Assembly: GCA_006538405.1 (NCBI GenBank)
Contig: BJKQ01000027.1
Location: 62,001 to 126,000, forward strand
Reading direction: 5' to 3'
Length of the DNA stretch: 64,000 bases
Source: Hansfordia pulvinata
Lineage: Eukaryota; Ascomycota; Sordariomycetes; Xylariales
The position numbers and the translations under genes are program-made. A model generated the notes under the pieces. The model ran no database searches, had not been told where the DNA came from, and saw only the letters and a program-made list of their open reading frames with translations. This document shows, in pieces, positions 23,609 through 35,667 of this stretch; positions within the stretch are counted from its first letter, which is position 1, and each line of letters opens with the position of its first letter.

Positions 23609-24902
23609 ATGTCGAACACCACCACCTCCGGCAAAGAAGCCCGCCTCCACGGCAACGACGGGTATATCAAGACAGTTGCCATTGTCGGGGTAAAGTGACA
23701 CCAAGCCTACAGACTGTGATCGGCCAAGACAACCCATGTTTGCTGACTTAGGTACCTGTACTCATAATCTCCAGGCCGGCGGCCATGTCGGGAGACACAT
23801 CACCCAGGCGCTCCTCGACGCCGGACGGCACACGCTGACCGCCCTGGTGCGCAAGGAGAGCACCACGCAGGTCCCCGAGGGCGTCCGCGCCGTCCGCGTG
23901 GACTACGACAACGACGACGACGAGTACGACGACCCCTCCGCGCCAACACCGTCCCTCGTCGCCGCCCTGCGCGGCCAGGACGCGCTGGTGATCACCATGG
24001 CCGTGACGGCGCCGCGCGGCACCATCGCCAAGCTCGTGCGCGCGGCGGCGGCGGCCCGCGTCCCCTACGTCCTGCCCAACTGGTTCGGGCACGACCCGGC
24101 CAACGACGCCCTCTGCGGGGACAGCCTGCTGACCCCCCTGCGCGACTCCGTCCTCGGCGAGGTCCGCCGCCTGGGCGTCAGCGCCTACGTGCTAGTGGCG
24201 TGCGGGTTCTGGTACGAGTTCAGCCTGGCGGGGGGGCCGGACCGGTTCGGGTTCGACCTGCGGGGGCGGTCGGTGGAGTGGATCGGCGGGGAGGAGGAGG
24301 AGGGTGGCGAGGACGACGAGGTGCGCATCACGACCACCACGTGGCCGCAGTGCGCGCGGGCGGTTGCGCGGGTGCTTAGCCTGCGGGAGGAGAAGGAGGA
24401 AGAAGATGAGGAGGAGGAGGCGCGGGAGCGGCGGCCCGGGGATGAAGAGGGCGGCGGCGGTGGTGAAGACGGAGGCGGCGCCGGCCCCGCGACCCTCACG
24501 CAGTTCCGCAACGGCACCGTCTACGTCTCGAGCTTCCGGGTCAGCCAGCGCGACATGTTCGAGAGCGTCAAGCGCGTCACGGGCACCGCTGACTCCGACT
24601 GGCGCGACGCCAACGCCGACCCCTCCCGCCGCCGCCGCGGAGAGCCCGCCGAGGCCCGCTGGCGCGAGGCCCGCGCCGCCGTCGTCGAGCGCGGCGACTT
24701 CTCGCGCTTCCCGCGCCAGCTGTACAGCCGCTTCTTCGTCCCCGGCGGCGGCGGCGACTTCCAGGCCGACGGCGGGCCGCGGGGCCGGGGCGTCGCGCTC
24801 CACAACGGGGTCCTGGGCTTGCCGGTCGAGGATCTGGACGAGTGGACGGCGCGGGCCGTGGAGATGGCGGAGAGCGGGGAGGTTGAGGGTGGCGGCCACT
24901 GA
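23609..24902 (+). CDS. NmrA-like NAD(P)-binding protein / isoflavone-reductase-type
   Basis: A Rossmann-fold reductase or redox sensor of the atypical SDR group. Exons are 23609-23689 and 23775-24902, with a GTAAAG..CAG intron in phase 0, giving 402 residues. The intron splits the dinucleotide-binding loop: exon 1 ends TVAIVG and exon 2 starts AGGHVGRHI, so the GxxGxxG motif forms only after splicing, which supports the ATG at 23609. The usual active-site SDR lysine is not evident, and PNWFGHDPAND replaces the more common 'PSEFG.D' segment. A 30-residue acidic and glycine-rich insert lies at about residues 225-260. The stop codon lies within a 102-bp tandem duplication. Enzymatic versus regulatory function cannot be decided from sequence. 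Confidence 0.87.
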
Positions 24903-25049
24903 GTCTCGTTCGTGTAGTGCCTTTTATTTCCCCTTATTTTGATCGTAACGGCGCGGGACGTGGAGATGGCGGAGAGCGGGGAGGTTGAGGGTGGCGGCCA
25001 CTGAGTCTCGTTCGTGTAGTGCCTTTTATTTCCCCTTATTTTGATCGTA
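24846..25049. repeat. 102-bp direct tandem duplication across the stop codon of the NmrA-like gene
   Basis: Copy 1 is 24846-24947 and copy 2 is 24948-25049. They are identical except for one base (GGGCCGTGG versus GGGACGTGG). The unit includes the last ~18 codons, the TGA and the first ~45 bases of 3' flank. The duplicated coding tail lies downstream of the stop and is not translated. Confidence 0.93.
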
Positions 25050-25828
25050 ACGGCGCGCGCTTCGCTGCGAGGCCGAGTGTTGCTCCTCGCACGTCCAGAG
25101 GATAGTTCTACACCGGCTAGTATAATGACGACAGCGTCTGTTGAGGCTCGTCTCGGGCGCGCCCCCCCCCCCCCCCCCACACGATCACGCCATCATTGCA
25201 ACCCGATTGCATCAGCTGCTCGGCAGTCCGCGGCCCCAATGTCATTGGCCGTTTCTTTGGGGCCCTTCTGTCTACTGTGAAATTGCCTGCGATGGGATCC
25301 CCTGTCTGCGTTGTGCTGGACGTGCGGGGTGTTATTGGCGATGTTAGTACAGGTAGTGGTCTTTTCTTTTTCTTTTCTTTTACCATTCAACGGGTGCCTT
25401 CTGTCCTGGGAACAAAACGAGACTTCCAAAGAGGATTCACCTTATAATACACTCAGAGGCTGGCTCAATGTAACCTGCGTAGATACCTGCTTATACCAGG
25501 TCGTGGCTCAGCAGTCCAATCGTCGAGGTGCTGCCCTACCATCCCCCTCGGCTGGAGGCAGATACGGAAGCTCCCGCCCCCTCCCCTATTACATCTGCGG
25601 AGAAGCTTTCGGAGCAAGTAGCGCCGACACCTCCAAGTGGGGTCGACCGCCATGGTGTGACCGGCCTCCCGCGCCGTAGCCGGAGCTGACGGGCCGCAGG
25701 ATAAAGCCGCCCTCGCGCCCAGTCGCCGTTCTCGATTCATCCGGTATATCCTTCTCGCCCCCGAGGCAAGCGACGCGGACCGACCAGTTATCTCTCTCTC
25801 TCTCTCTCTCTCCCTCTCTCAAGAGACC
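24903..25828. other. Intergenic 0.93 kb
   Basis: Contains the second copy of the 102-bp duplication, a C17 run (25162-25178) and a TC microsatellite (25791-25820) immediately upstream of the dioxygenase ATG, typical of a fungal 5' UTR. I see no other gene. Confidence 0.5.
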
Positions 25829-27310
25829 ATGGCGATCGATTCGACCGGGACAGCCTCGAGGGAGGCCAGCGCAGACCGCGCCGACAAGGCCATCTTCCCG
25901 GACGGGTACAAGACCTCGGGCCAGCACGGCCCCGTCGAGTCGCTGCTCAGGAGGTACGAGGACTTCCCCCGGGAGATCTCGGGCCCGACGGTATGGAGGG
26001 CGGAGGACTACCGCGACAACCGGGACCGGTGGACGCACGCGTTCACGGAGGACGAGATCAGCGAGATAGGGGCGGCGTCGGACCGCTTCATCGCCTCCGG
26101 CCTGCCCCTGACTGCCATGACTAAGGTATGTACATACCTACCTACCCAGATACCAACCAACCCACCTACGGCTTGCGATCTTGTCTTCCCCTCGGCAGAT
26201 CTGCTACGAGTACTAGCCACCCAGGAAGACACTGACGGACCGCCGCCAGGACGCCTTTGAGCTCCCCCGGCTGGCCGCCCGCATGGCCTCGCTGCGCCAG
26301 ACGCTCGTCGACGGGCAGGGCTTCTGGCTCTTCAAGAACCTCCCCGTGCGGGAATGGAGCCTCAAGAAGAGCGGCACCGCGTACATGGGCCTCGGCGCCC
26401 ACCTGGGCTACTTTGTCAGCCAGAACGGGCACGGCCACGTGCTGGGCCACGTCAAGGACCTGGGCGAGGACCCCACGCAGACGGACAGGGTCCGGATCTA
26501 CAGGACCAATGCTCGGTGAGTCGAAACCTCTTCCCCCCCCCCCGCCCCCTTTTCCACTACTTACTCCTCGCTGACACGGGCCTGTGCCCACCCCACAGAC
26601 AGTTCTTCCACACCGACGCGGCGGACCTCGTCGGGCTGCTCTGCATCGCGAGGTCGATGGAGGGCGGCGAGTCGGACATTGTGTCGACGCACCACGTCTG
26701 GAACACCCTGCAGCGGGAGAACCCGGACGTGGCCCGGACGCTGACGGAGCCGATCTGGTACCAGGACCGCAAGGGCGAGATCTCGGAGGGCGAGGAGCCG
26801 TGGATCCGGACGGCGCTGGTGCTCCTCGAGAACAAGGCGGCCGGCGGCGACGGCAACGACGACGATACTAACAACCCCGCCGCCGCCGCCGCCACTCCGC
26901 GGCTGTACGGAAAGTTCGACCCCAACAACTTCACCTCGCTCAAGCGCTTTAGCACGGGGCCGGGCGCGCGCATCCCGCCGCTGTCCGAGGCGCAGCTGCG
27001 CGCCCTGCGCGTCGTCGAGGACACCTGCAAGCGCGAGTCGCTGCACATGGTCCTCGACCCGGGCGACATCCAGTTCCTCGCCAACACGCACGTCTACCAC
27101 GCCCGCACCGCCTACCGCGACTGGGCCCCGGGGGCCGTCGACGACCGCACCGGCGAGCCGCGGCCCCGCCGCCACCTCATGAGGCTGTGGCTGTCGGTCC
27201 CGCTGGCCGAGGGCGGCTGGCGGCTGCCCTACCCGGACGCCCACCTCAAGAAGAGGGGCGGCATCCAGGTCAACGACAATCCGCCCACGTGTCCCCTTGA
27301 CGCCGAGTAG
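25829..27310 (+). CDS. TauD/TfdA-type Fe(II)/2-oxoglutarate dioxygenase
   Basis: A non-haem iron dioxygenase that couples decarboxylation of 2-oxoglutarate to substrate oxidation. Exons are 25829-26125, 26250-26515 and 26599-27310, with introns GTATGT..CAG and GTGAGT..CAG, giving 424 residues. The iron-binding HxD is in QFFHTDAADLVGLLC (H192, D194). The distal His is in THVYHARTAY (His at about 355), and the 2OG-binding Arg is probably in RRHLMRLWLS. The layout and the N-terminal 'GPTVWRAEDYRDN' match the fungal branch of the family. An Ala/Asn/Asp-rich loop lies at about residues 275-290. The substrate (taurine, alkylsulfonate, aryloxyalkanoate or a secondary metabolite) cannot be told. The ATG at 25829 follows a TC-rich leader. 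One copy of the TACTCGTA motif lies in intron 1. Confidence 0.9.
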
Positions 27311-28953
27311 GCGTGGCGTCGCCTGGTGGCTCTTGCTGGGCGGGACGGGCCTGGGCGTCCGGGCTGTGTACCCTTCGTATCTGTCGTGGCCCGATTTAAA
27401 AGACGAGTTGACGTGTGAGAAAAGATGTCTTGTTTGCAGTGCTTTTAAGCCGCTTTTGTGGTGATGACACGGAATGTTCGATTGCCCGCATCTGACAAGA
27501 GGGACAGCACAGCAACTGGCTGTTATAAGAGCCGTCAAAGTAGTTAGTCTATCAGACCGTGACGTGTGTTGATCGATCAAGCTTGAAACTCGTAGATGCT
27601 TACCATATAGTGGGTTTCCTCCGTGTTTGGCCCGGGTTGTAATAGCCACGGCACGGTGAACCTCACTAGGTTCCTAATCATCTCTCACTGCGACGTTGAC
27701 GAAGCCCCCGTCCAGTCAGCGGTGTCATCCACGACTCGAGCAAGGACCCGGATTCAAGAGATCTGTACCCGATTGCTTCCTCCGTTAGATCGCTCCACTG
27801 ATCGCTGTGTTTCCCGAGCGTCCCCAGCTCCGCGAAGAATAAACTTGGTAGAACTGCGGAGTCGTCTCGACGCATCAAGCCACTCGGGAAATTGGAGCTC
27901 GACCGACTCCGCAGTTCTAGTCGTTCCGCATCACACGATTGTAGTTGTTGCCTCGGCTGGCCCAAGCGAGCAGGGCAGTGCACAAGCCATCCACTTGCCG
28001 TCCTCTGATGCCGGCCAGCCACCTCCAGCGCGCGAGATTCTCCCATCGCCAAGTCGGCGCCTAAGGGCCGACAATAACCCCATCCCCATGCTCCCAAAGT
28101 CCTATCCCCGCCCTCCGAGAGAATCGACACGGCGCGGGTAAACCTCGCGAGAACCAGGGCCGGCGGGGAGCAACAACCCGTGAGCTTGGGAAGACGGCGG
28201 CATGGGTGGAGGTGGGGCCGGGCGAGAACCAAAAGTGCTCCCGTGTGGTCACCAGGTCGAGCGGTAGTTGCCCCCCCTTCCCCTCAATCTATAATCTACT
28301 CTTTCCAGGGTTGCCCGTGAGGTAGGGCGGGCAAGGTCCCTTTGGGTCCCTTTGGTAAAGCCGCCGGGAAGGCAGACGTGGGGTCACATCTCCGAGGGCA
28401 GAGATGACGCCCGGGGGTTCGGCCAATGCAACCCGGCGGCCACTCCTTGTCCGTGATTCCAAGATTGATGCCCTCATCCCACCACTCGGCAGAGCATGCA
28501 CCGGTCTTGGAGCCTCTGCGCACATGGCTTGCCGGGAAGTCTACCCCGTGTTTGCTTCCCCCCCCCCCAAAAAGCGCGCGGGGCGCGATTGTGGAGAAGA
28601 AACACGGGGAAAGGGCCGATGAACATGGCTCGCTATACCCCGTTCGTATCCTTGGCCCGTGTGACTGGGAAGCTCACGCGCCCCATGCGCGGTAAAGTAT
28701 TTCGAGTATTTCGAGGCTCGGGAGAAAGAATAGGATGCGAGCGAGTTGTGGCTGGGTGGCGATGCAGGCTTTGAGAGCATTTGCCTTTTCTTTTTTCAGG
28801 CTATATTTGACAATGTCGGCCCCTCTTGCCGACGATGCCCGGAGTCGCGGGGGTGCATTCGAACGCTTTCCCTATACCTCATCTTCTTGTCAGCTCTACA
28901 GGCAACAGCTCATGCCGGGATAGTACTGTATCTTGGCGATTGAACGTTCCACG
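27311..28953. other. Intergenic 1.6 kb
   Basis: No supported gene. It contains a perfect 16-bp inverted repeat (27849-27919). The last ~200 bases form the upstream region of the beta-glucosidase. Confidence 0.5.
27849..27919. repeat. Perfect 16-bp inverted repeat, 39-base spacer
   Basis: The arm TAGAACTGCGGAGTCG (27849-27864) is exactly complementary to 27904-27919. No gene is adjacent. It may be a hairpin or an element relic. Confidence 0.85.
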
Positions 28954-31744
28954 ATGCTGTCATATGAGCGTTTTGGCAGCCTGGCTCTGGTGCTGTTCAG
29001 CCTGAGCGCATCGGTCTTGGCCCAGCAAGACGTCATCACACACGACACATACTTCTATGGCCAGTCTGAGCCTGTCTATCCGTCACGTAAGAGTTCCTCG
29101 GCCGTTCAAAGAGATGTAGCTGTCAATGCTGACCGTCACGCGTGCAAGCCGACGTTTCGGCCTCTGGGCCTTGGGCAGACGCCGTCTCCAAAGCCAAGGC
29201 TTTCGTGAGCCAGCTCACACTGGAAGAAAAGGTATGAGACCCCAAACCCTTTCGCCGAATTTCTCAGATCGATTCCTTACCAAAATTTCCAAACAGGTCA
29301 ACCTGACTGGGGGTGTCGAGACCACCACTGCCTGTTCGGGCTTGATCCCGGCCGTTCCTAGGCTGGGCTTCCCGGGCCTATGCCTCGCGAACAATGGAAA
29401 CAACATTCAAGCTACCGACTATGTCAGCGCGTTCCCGTCGGGCCTGCACGTCGGAGCAAGGTGAGGTTCTCAAAGTGATCAACGTACAGATGTGCTAACC
29501 ATAACCCAGCTGGAACCGCAACCTCACGCGGCAGAAGGGTATGGCTTTGGGCAATGAGGCCAAGATCAAGGGGGTCAATGCCCTTCTTGGGCCAGTCGCG
29601 GGGCCCCTCGGCCGTGTCGTGAGCGGTGGCCGCAACTGGGAAGGTTGGTAGCACCGTGCCCCATCAAGAGTATCGCCGCACCTCTGCCCGTATGCTGATT
29701 CGAGTGCCTTTAGGTTTTGCCGTTGACCCCTACCTATCCGGTCAGTTGACTGCAGAGACGGTATTGGGAATGCAGGAGGCCGGAGTCGTCGCCACGACGA
29801 AGCACTACATTGCACAAGAGCAGGAAACTCACCGAATTCCGACGATACAGCCGCCGCACGTCGATGCTGTCTCCTCCAACCTGGATGACAGAACAATGCA
29901 CGAACTATACTTGTGGTACGTCCATGTAGGTCTCCATGAACAGCAATTGACCGCGGCTAACGCGGACAATACAATGGCGCAGGCCCTTTCAAGACGCTGT
30001 CAAAGCCGGGACGGGGTCCATCATGTGCTCCTACCAGCGCTTGAACAACTCCTACGGGTGTGCCAACAGCAAATCGCTCAATGGGCTTCTCAAGACCGAG
30101 CTTGGGTTTCAGGGCTTCGTCATGTCGGACTGGACCGCCCAGACATCGGGCGTGGGCACTGCCCTAGCCGGACTCGACATGGCAATGCCCACTGGCGAAG
30201 GTTTCTGGGCTGGCAACCTGACAATAGCAGTGAACAACGGCTCGATCCCCGAGAGCCGAGTGAACGACATGGTTACCAGGTAAGGTCCAACTCACAGCCC
30301 ACAAGTTGAGACTGCATTGCTGACCAAGCCCCGCAGGATCATGGCCTCATGGTATCAGACGAATCAGAGCCAGGAGTTCCCCGAGCCTGGGTTCGGAATG
30401 CCAGCAGACTTGACGACGCCGCACAAGATTGTCGACGCGCGAGACCGCGCCGCCAAGTCGATCCTGCTCGACGGCGCCATCGAAGGCCACGTTTTGGTGA
30501 AGAATGACAACAATGCTCTGCCGCTGTCCTCGGAAAACATGAAGCTCATATCTCTCTTCGGATACTCGGCCAAGGCTCCGGACCACAACAACCCGACAGT
30601 GGCGGCCGAAGGGCAGATGTTTGCGCCGTGGCAGATTGGCGCCGAGTCGGGCAACGCGGACGAGCTCAACGCGGGTTTCCTTGGAAACCTCAACCTGACA
30701 TACTCGGCAATCGCGCCCAATGGCACGCTGATCTCTGGCGGCGGCTCGGGCACGTCGGCGCAAAACCTCATCAGCGCGCCGTACGATGCTTTGGTATCGC
30801 AGTGCCAGGAGGACGGCACGGCGTTATTCTGGGATTTCGAGTCGGGCGATCCGGCAGTCAACCCGACCTCTGACGCGTGCATCGTGTTTGGTAACGTGTG
30901 GGCGACGGAAGGCTACGACCGGCCGAACCTGCGGGACACGTACACAGACAATCTTATCAACAACGTGGCGGCCAAGTGCTCCAACACCATGGTGGTGGTG
31001 CACAACGCAGGCGCGCGAGTGCTGGACGGCTTCATTGAGCACCCCAACGTGACAGCCGTGATCCTAGCCCATCTACCCGGACAAGAGAGCGGCCGAGCGC
31101 TGGTGTCGCTGCTGTACGGTCGTGCAAACCCTTCGGGGCGGCTGCCGTACACCGTGGCGCGCAACGAGTCGGACTACGGGCACATGGCGTTTGCGGACCT
31201 GACGCTGGCGCCGAACCGGTTCGAGAGGTTCCCGCAGTCCAACTTCTCCGAGGGGACGCTGGTGGACTACCGGCACTTTGACGCGTACGACATTTCGCCG
31301 CGGTTCGAGTTCGGGTTCGGGCTCAGCTACACGACGTTCGAGTACGGCGGGCTAGAGGTGAGCAAGGTGGCCGAGGCGGCAACGCAGCCACTGCCAACGG
31401 GGGCGGTGGCCGAGGGCGGGCAGACGGATCTGTGGGACGAGATAGCGGAGGTGGCGGCAGAGGTGAGCAACAGCGGGCCGGTCGACGGCAAGGACGTGGC
31501 GCAGCTGTATGTCAAGATGCCCGGAAACGGGGCGGATGGAGCGGCGGTCCGGCAGCTCCGGGGGTTTGAGAAGGTCGACATTCGCACCGGAGAGACGGCG
31601 GCGGTCCGGTTCGCCTTGACACGGAGAGACTTGAGCGTCTGGGACGTTCAGACGCAGAAGTGGAAGCTACAAGCCGGGTCGTACGGCGTGTTTGTGGGAA
31701 GGAGCAGCAGAGACTTGCCCTTGGCAGGGACGTTGGTGATATAG
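28954..31744 (+). CDS. Secreted GH3 beta-glucosidase
   Basis: Hydrolyses beta-glucosidic bonds (for example cellobiose) outside the cell. Seven exons (28954-29086, 29149-29231, 29297-29460, 29510-29643, 29714-29915, 29983-30279, 30337-31744) join in consistent phase to 806 residues. A signal peptide occupies about residues 1-23 ([14 protein letters not shown]). The GH3 N-terminal barrel includes [21 protein letters not shown] and the nucleophile loop [13 protein letters not shown] (Asp at about 288). The alpha/beta sandwich follows ([15 protein letters not shown]), then the GLSYTTFEY motif and a C-terminal fibronectin III-like domain ending [20 protein letters not shown]. Frame and splice phases are intact, unlike several neighbours. 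The ATG at 28954 directly starts the signal peptide. Size and order match A. niger-type Bgl1 enzymes, slightly shorter. Confidence 0.94.
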
Positions 31745-32758
31745 ATCGGACCTTCCATTGGTCTTAGGTGACCTTCAAGTACATACATCCGTGGAGAAGG
31801 TTGAACCGACACTTCACCTGAGTGCAGCTGGAGGTGGGATTGGCCGTCGCACACACTTTCGTCAATGGCCGCTATCTTGGCAATCAATCTGGGAGTTTCG
31901 AAGAAATTCAGGACTGCTTCAATCATTCCTGGGTATTTTGTCCGATGAGATCATATTTGCGATTGAAAATCCGCTGAGGCAGAGCTTTTGACCAGTGTGC
32001 CGATTCCACCTTCATTCGCTTCTATGGAAGTGAGCAGAGGTACAGGTACTTCGCGCAACAGGCAGGGCGTGGCAGGCACCACCGTCCACCCGCAGCCACG
32101 CCAGTGGAGCTTCAACTGCACCCCCAAAAGTTCCCAGCCCCGGGAGGTATCTACACGTGCAGGTACTTGGGCCGAGGCGCTCCAATGCGAGTAGCACTAT
32201 CCCCCACCAGGTCCCGCCCCGTCTTGCGACGTCAGGCCCTCCGCTGTGGGCGTCCACGTCGGCTCGGGCCCGTGGACCAAGTTGAAGGTACCGTACCTCC
32301 ACTACATCCACCACGGTACCACCTCACCACCCTCGCCCCAGGCGCCTCACCTCACCTCTCGCCACGGCTTCCACCCCCAGCGCCGCCATTTCCAACCTCA
32401 CCCTCGATCCTCCTCGCAAGCTGGCAAGTCCCCCAACTGCTCCAATCCGAGGCGCAGCCATCTGCAGCGAGAGCCCAAACATCCATCCGCGCCACCTTGG
32501 ATGCATCGCACGTCTCTCGCTGCCCAGCGCACACACCTACCCCTCTGAGCTGGTGCTCGCAGTTTCCCGACGCCTCGCGCTGCGCCCTGCCGCCGACCAC
32601 CTCTTTACATAATCGCCCCCCATCTGCGCGCGCTTCCTCGATCCTCGCCTTCCCGCTTTGCATCTCGGTCGCGGCCTGCACAGTCGTCGGAGCTCGCATA
32701 GTCGCCGCAGCCGTGCTCACTCCCCGCTCCGCCCTCCACCATAACCACTACTTTTACC
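31745..32758. other. Intergenic 1 kb
   Basis: Contains the 3' flank of the beta-glucosidase and a C-rich upstream region for VPS35. I see no additional gene. Confidence 0.5.
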
Positions 32759-35667
32759 ATGTCGACTACTCCAGTACCTCCTGAGGACCAGGCCCGTCTT
32801 CTTGAAGACGCCCTGGTCGCGGTTCGCCAACAGACTGCGCTCATGCGCAAGTGCCTCGACAACCCTGGCAAGCTGATGGACGCCCTTAAGTGCTGGTACG
32901 TCGCCCGTGTCTTCGCTTGCTTGCCTTGTCGGCTCTGAAGAGCTCTGCTCGGCCCCTCGCTCTCGGGCACTCCTATGCTCATTGTCTACTCCCACTCACC
33001 ATGCCGCAGCTCTACTCTTGTCTCCGAGCTGCGAACCAGCAGCCTGGGCCCCAAGCAATACTACGAGCTATACATGGCAGTCTTCGATGCTCTGCGCTAC
33101 CTATCCGTCCACCTGCGCGAAAACCACCCACAGAACCACCTCGCCGACCTGTACGAGCTTGTTCAGTATGCCGGAAACATAATCCCCAGGCTTTACCTCA
33201 TGATCACGGTCGGCACCGCTTACATGTCTATCGCCGAGGCTCCGGTCAAGGAGTTGATGAAGGACATGATGGACATGAGCCGCGGCGTTCAGCACCCTAT
33301 ACGCGGTCTTTTCTTGCGCTACTATCTCTCGGGGCAGGCCCGCGATTTCCTGCCCATCAATGACGGTGACGGTCCCGAGGGCAACCTGCAGGACTCAATC
33401 AGCTTCATTCTCACAAACTTTGTCGAGATGAACAAGCTCTGGGTTCGTCTACAGCACCAGGGTCATTCGCGTGAGAGAGAGCAGCGCACCAAGGAACGCA
33501 AGGAGCTACAGCTTCTTGTGGGTAGCAATATTGTGCGGCTGAGCCAACTGGTCGACCTCGAGACTTACAGCAACAGCATCCTCGCCCCGCTCCTTGAGCA
33601 AGTCGTCCAGTGTCGCGACGTTCTGGCCCAAGAATATTTGCTCGAGATCATTACTCAGGTCTTCCCCGACGAGTTCCATCTCCACACTCTGGACCAGTTT
33701 CTGGCCGCTGTCTCCCGCTTGAACCCCCACGTCAACGTCAAGGCCATCGTCATTGGCCTCATGGACAGACTGTCGGCCTTTTCAGAAAGAGAATCGCAGC
33801 AGGGCGAGGCTGAGGACCGAGCAAAACTCGAGCACGACGCTCTCGCGGACCTGCTAGAGAAGGTGCGGCTGCGCCAGGAACAATCTGAGTCCAAATCCGA
33901 GCCAGCGGACGCCAATGGCGAGAGCTCCAGTGGGGCAGATGCCAGCGAGGAGACGCCGGCAGACGGCGCCGAAGGCACCTCTGCTGCCGCACCCGCATCT
34001 GAAGAGGCAGCTTCGGTGGCTGATACCGAAACGACAGCTGTGGATGGGGAGGGCGAAGAGGCGGCCGCTACCAAGAAGCAGCGCGGCATCCCCAAGGATG
34101 TCAAACTGTACGAGATCTTCTTCGGCCAAGTGACGCATCTGGTTGACGCCCAGCGCCTCCCTATTCAGGACATCATTCCCCTCCTGGTTTCGCTCACGCA
34201 GCTAGCCCTGAACATCTATCCCAGTCGGCTTGACTACGTCGACCAGGTTTTCGAGTATGCCAACCGCAAGGTTAGAGAACATGCCAGCAGTGCAGACCTC
34301 CATGCGCCGCCGGCCCAGCAAAGCCTCCTGGAGCTCGTCCAGGCCCCCATCAAGCGATACGTTTCCCTTTTCACGGCGCTGTCGCTCCCCACCTTTGTAC
34401 CTCTTTACCAGTCGCAGACCTACCCAACAAGAAGAGCTGTGGCTGGCGAGATTGCAAGAAGCTTACTGAGGAACCAAACACCCATCACAAGCGTTGCGGA
34501 GCTGGAAAATGTTCTCGAGATCCTGAAGGTTCTCATCAAGGAGGGATCTCAACCGCCAGCCGGCTACCCAGGCGGGCCCCAGCGCAGAGGCGTGGAGACA
34601 GATGAGACCATGGAAGAGCAAGGTTGGCTGGCAAGGATCATCCACCTGATCAAGGCTGAAGACAACGACACCCAATTTCGACTGCTACAGATGACGCGCA
34701 AAGCTTATTCGGATGGTAACGAGCGCATTCGCACGACGACACCGCCTCTTCTCACAGCAAGCATGAAGTTGGCCAGACGCTTCAAGGCACGCGAGCATTA
34801 CGACGACAACTGGGAGACGCAGTCCAGTGCCTTATACAAATTTATGCATTCGTGCATCTCAACCATCTACACAAGGGTGAACGGGCCCGGCGTGGCTGAA
34901 TTGGCGCTGAGACTGTTCTGCGCGTGTGGGCAGTCCGCGGACATGAATGGGTTTGAAGAGGTTTCATACGAGTTCTTTGCGCAGGCTTTTACCGTCTACG
35001 AGGAGGCAATCTCGGACTCCAAGGCGCAATTCCAGGCGGTATGCGTCATTGCCAGCTCGCTACACCAGACGAGGCATTTCGGCAAGGAGAACTACGACAC
35101 CCTGATCACCAAATGTGCGCTCCATGGAAGCAAGCTTCTGCGCAAACCCGACCAGTGCAGAGCCGTGTACCTGGCCAGCCACCTGTGGTGGGCTACGCCG
35201 ATAGCGCCCATCGAGGAAACAGAGGAAGGTGTAAGTGCAGTCTCAAATTTGACAGAGCCTTGTCCAGCGTGACTGACCAGAGATTGCAGCTCTACCGCGA
35301 CGGTAAGCGAGTGCTTGAGTGTCTGCAACGAGCTCTGAGGGTGGCAGACTCGTGCATGGAATCAGGCACATCCATTGAGCTGTTTATTGAGATCCTCGAT
35401 CGCTATGTGTACTACTTTGACCAGTCCAACGAATCGGTGAGTACTCTGCGATTGCAACGAGTGGTGGCCGAGCGCATTTTCTGACATGTCCGGCTGCAGG
35501 TGACTACCAAATACATCAATGGCTTGATCGAGCTGATCCACTCCAACATTGCGGCAAACTCGCAGGACTCGGCGGGATTGGAGAATAGCAAGCGGCATTT
35601 CAAGCACACACTGGAAAACATTGCGTCGCGAGGCTATGAGGGTGTGGTACTGCACCCACCGCAATGA
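32759..35667 (+). CDS. VPS35: Retromer subunit Vps35
   Basis: The alpha-solenoid core of the retromer, which sorts cargo from endosomes to the Golgi. Exons are 32759-32895, 33010-35230, 35290-35436 and 35500-35667, with donors GTACGT, GTAAGT and GTGAGT, giving 890 residues. The N-terminus (QARLLEDALVAVRQQTALM...[34 protein letters not shown]) is strongly Vps35-like. The invariant PRLYL motif needed for Vps26 binding is at about residues 104-108, and RGLFLRYYLSG follows. An Ala/Glu/Ser-rich insert at about residues 295-365 interrupts the solenoid, as in other filamentous fungi. Exon 4 ends in KHTLENIASRGYEGVV, the expected C-terminal helix. Exon 1 ends inside a Cys codon (phase 2), and the splice restores KCCSTL. 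It should be constitutively expressed. Confidence 0.97.

Noticed and set aside
26126..26249. Reading through the first intron of the TauD-like gene as coding
   Set aside because: The stretch has GTATGT and CAG ends, contains AT- and CCTAC-rich sequence with no conservation, and removal joins conserved segments in phase.
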